A model generated the notes under the pieces. The model was given only the letters and a program-made list of their open reading frames with translations. It searched no databases and was not told the DNA's origin. Positions 61,405-64,000 of a stretch of 64,000 nt of DNA are shown piece by piece (the first letter of the stretch is position 1; every line of letters starts with the position of its first letter). The stretch lies in assembly GCA_963995505.1 (NCBI GenBank), contig OZ023198.1, positions 2,852,001 to 2,916,000 on the forward strand, written 5' to 3'. The DNA comes from Hypericum androsaemum. Its lineage: Eukaryota; Streptophyta; Magnoliopsida; Malpighiales; Hypericaceae. A program made the translations under genes and the position numbers.

Positions 61405-63395
61405 TTATGTACTTCCAGCGAGCTGTGCAGTCCTAATTCCAGAACAGCTAGGAAGCAAGCAAGCAGCTTTAACAGCCGAATAATCGTCTCTCAAAAGCGA
61501 AAAACAGCCATCCGGAGGGTCTCCCAACATATGGAGGCCACTTGGGAGGTCGAGGGTGAAGTTGGATAGCCAATCCGCTACCCTGTTGCCTTCACGACAA
61601 ACCTCTATTTGCCCATTGAGACAGATGAGGTCCTTGCATTTACTCATGAGGACGGCCAGCGGATTACCACATGCTACCCCCTCGGTTAGGTACTTGTACG
61701 CCACCATCGAGTCTGTTTCTACAATGGCAGGTCTGAAACCTCCTGCTTCGATAAGTTGAAGTCCTCTCCAAAGCCCCCAGATTTCTGAACCGATTGTGTC
61801 ACAATAGCCGCCCGTGTTTTGAGCGAATCCTATACACCATTTACCTGTAGCATCCCTTAGGACCCCTCCACAGCCTGCCCTTCCCGGGTTTCCTTTCGAG
61901 CAGCCATCAATGTTCAATTTAAATCTGCCTTCCTCCGGGGGGGACCAACCCTTTGAACCTGCTCCGCTGTAGTCTTTCACGGCAGCCTTGGCCAAGTTGT
62001 TGCACCAAGCCTTTTCAAACTCCTTGGTTTATGCTAGTATGAATCTAGATTTGTCAGGTGGTTCACCTTCTTTCTCGAATACCATGTTATTCCTCTAGCG
62101 CTATAGCCACCAACAAGCAGTCGTAAATAGAGTATTCTATGGTGGTTGTGATCCAACCTCACGGGAGCAACCTATGTTTACTTGGAGCCAGGTCGACATG
62201 TTCACAGTGAAGAACGGATGTCGGCTTGTTGCGGGGAGGAAGGCATACCAAACAGGTCTCGCCAAGGGACAATCTCTCGGTACATGTAGGATATCTCCGG
62301 TACATCCTTGCAGTGAGGGCATCACGGGTTGGGTCCAATTTTTTGTCTGAATCTTTCTCTGTTTATCATAATACGGCCCTTTAAATAGGTCCATTGAAAG
62401 GTTCTTAGCTTCTCCCGGACTTTGAGTTTCCAAAGGTTGGCCCAAACCACTTCCTCGGAGTGTGGCAGGCAAAAATTTCCTACAAGAGTAAGGTATGACA
62501 ATTTGGTAGAAAACTCTCCCGTTCCAAAATGCCTCCAGGCGAAGGAGTCATTTGATAGGCCTGGATGATCCACGACCATTGCGAGTAGTTTCTGCTTCAC
62601 CTCCTCTGGGATTAGGCTGTCAAGAACATCCCACCTCTAACCATGTTCAAAACTCCAATAGTTATATACCTTTAGATTGGCTTATTCCGTAGGAATATGA
62701 ATGTTCCTGAGGGTAAGAGCCGGCTCCCCCGGGATCCATTCGTCTTTCCAGAAGAGGATATGCTGACCATCCCCTATTGACCATCTCGTGCCTTGGGCTA
62801 GTTGCTCTGCAATTTTTGTAATCCCTGACCATATGGCCGAAGGTTTTGCAGATGCTCCCAAATATTTTGAGCTTAGGATCTGAGCCCACAGACTGTCCGG
62901 CTTTGTGATATACCGTCAGCCCAGCTTAGTGATCAGGGCTTTGTTTGCATTACTCGTACTCCTGATCCCTAGTCCTCTAAAGGCTTTAGGCATGCACACT
63001 TCTTCCCAATTGACTAGATGAACTCTCATACATTCAGTGGAGTCTCCCCAAATGAAGTCCCGGCTAATATGATCAAGCTTCTCACGCATCCCCGAGGGTA
63101 GTGAAATGACCTGCATGGCATAAAATGGGAGAGAAGATAAGATAGAACGTGTTAACTCTCTCTGCCATCGATAGCTGTCTCACTTTCCACCCTGCAAGTC
63201 TAGCTTGGGCTTTGTCCAAAAGGTATTGAAAGGTTTCCCTGTTGACGCGCCCATGTAGGGTGGGTATTCTGATATACTTGCCAAGATCTTTGGTTGCTTG
63301 GATGCCCAGAGCTTCGCTTAGTTTCCTGCTACGCTCCGAGGAAATATTTTTGGAGAAGAAGACTCTGGACTTCGCCTCTTGGATGTGACTAACTG
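61405..63395 (-). mobile_element. 5'-truncated, decayed L1-type LINE (RT end, zinc finger, RNase H)
   Basis: Reading the minus strand: 63395-62920 encodes the C-terminal reverse-transcriptase part (GKYIRIPTLHGRVNRETFQY, AGWKVRQLSMAERVN, ISRDFIWGD, VNWEEVCMPKAFRGLGIR). 62600-62150 has the RT-associated zinc-finger region (VWANLWKLKVREKLRTFQW). 61995-61405 is a 196-codon RNase H domain with its acidic residues in FKLNIDGCSKGNPG, TIGSEIWGLWRGL, VETDSMVAYK and NRVADWL. Frames shift between blocks, so it is inactive. ORF1, the endonuclease and the RT catalytic core are missing. Confidence 0.88.
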
Positions 63396-64000
63396 ACCAA
63401 ATAAAAAGGAGTAGTACTTCTCAAACTCGTCTTCTTTTTCTCCAGAAGATATTTTTTTTTAGGAACAAGGATCAAATAATCCCATTTACATATACAAAAA
63501 GTTTAATTAACAATATCTACTAAAAATAGGTCAATTTAACACATTGTACTTGCGAAAATGGACTAATTAACACCACTGGACTAATTTTTCTATCACCGAT
63601 GACACATCACCGTATTATGTGGCATCTGATATACGAAAAATTGACAAGCAATAAAATGCACAATCAAATAGTATAGTGGATAAGTAGGGTTATCGAACTG
63701 AGGGTTGAACAAAAAATCTAAACAATCAATTATGTGAAGCATGAGAATTTTAAAGATTTATAAGGTGGGTAATGAATTGCAAGAAAGTAAATGAAATCGA
63801 AAACGTAAATAAAAGAGTTGTAAATCAATGGGGACAAAATGAGCGTGATACCCTATGGATTGACTACCTATGACGATATTATAGTTCTTGTGAAGCTCTA
63901 ACTAGTACCCGATGTATTCCCCGAACGCTTTTGCTCATTAGAGAGATAAAACTAAGATAGCAAAGACCTAAGTTACTAATTAATGCTTTTGCTCATCAAT
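63396..64000. other. Unassigned DNA at right edge
   Basis: No gene recognised. Two similar phrases ending GCTTTTGCTCATTAG / GCTTTTGCTCATCAA near 63930 and 63985 hint at a small repeat or LTR region that runs off the edge. Confidence 0.35.

Overview
This is nuclear DNA from a flowering plant, almost certainly a eudicot. The evidence is multi-exon genes with GT-AG introns, plant-specific protein families (a stress-protein/U-box kinase, a beta-expansin, a plant ceramide kinase, an STP-type monosaccharide transporter), AT-rich intergenic DNA, and plant transposon types (non-autonomous Mutator-like elements, hAT MITEs, tRNA-derived SINEs, a Cassandra-like TRIM, L1-type LINEs). I cannot name the species. 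Exons were assembled by eye from splice sites and frame continuity.

Layout. 1-1122 (-): 5' end of a USP-domain/U-box-kinase type gene, cut by the window edge. 2.1-7.0 kb: no gene seen. 7.0-12.7 kb: a 12-copy, ~470-bp satellite organised as a three-monomer higher-order repeat. 12.8-24.4 kb: three intact minus-strand genes, a Derlin-1-like ERAD protein with a duplicated C-terminal SHP-like box, a 13-exon ceramide kinase, and an N4-(beta-N-acetylglucosaminyl)-L-asparaginase. The last has a 2.5-kb foldback transposon, itself carrying a nested hAT element, inserted about 30 bp upstream of its ATG. 27-28.3 kb: a 1.2-kb Mutator-like element. 29.5-35.3 kb: a tail-to-tail inverted pair made of a broken sugar-transporter copy (split by a 309-bp MITE and cut by a LINE 3' end) and an intact 511-residue transporter whose sugar-contact residues are nearly all replaced. 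35.3-49.1 kb: repeat-rich DNA without a recognisable host gene, including a Cassandra-like TRIM. 49.1-51.5 kb (+): an intact beta-expansin. 53.0-56.5 kb: three Mutator-like elements, two of them nested in the first. 57.0-59.0 kb (+): a quinone-oxidoreductase-like gene with one frameshift, with a copy of the same CCT-rich Mutator-like element on each side. 61.4-63.4 kb (-): a 5'-truncated L1-type LINE. 63.4-64 kb: nothing recognised.

The host genes form no operon or obvious pathway. Derlin, ceramide kinase and glycosylasparaginase all relate loosely to the endomembrane system, but I infer no functional link from adjacency. The most notable content is (i) the homogenised satellite with an internal deletion variant, (ii) a set of Mutator-like elements with precise 9-10 bp target-site duplications, several sharing a common terminal design, (iii) the transporter with an emptied sugar site, (iv) the doubled SHP-like box in Derlin, and (v) a gene 5' region displaced by a foldback element that carries tRNA-like promoter modules.
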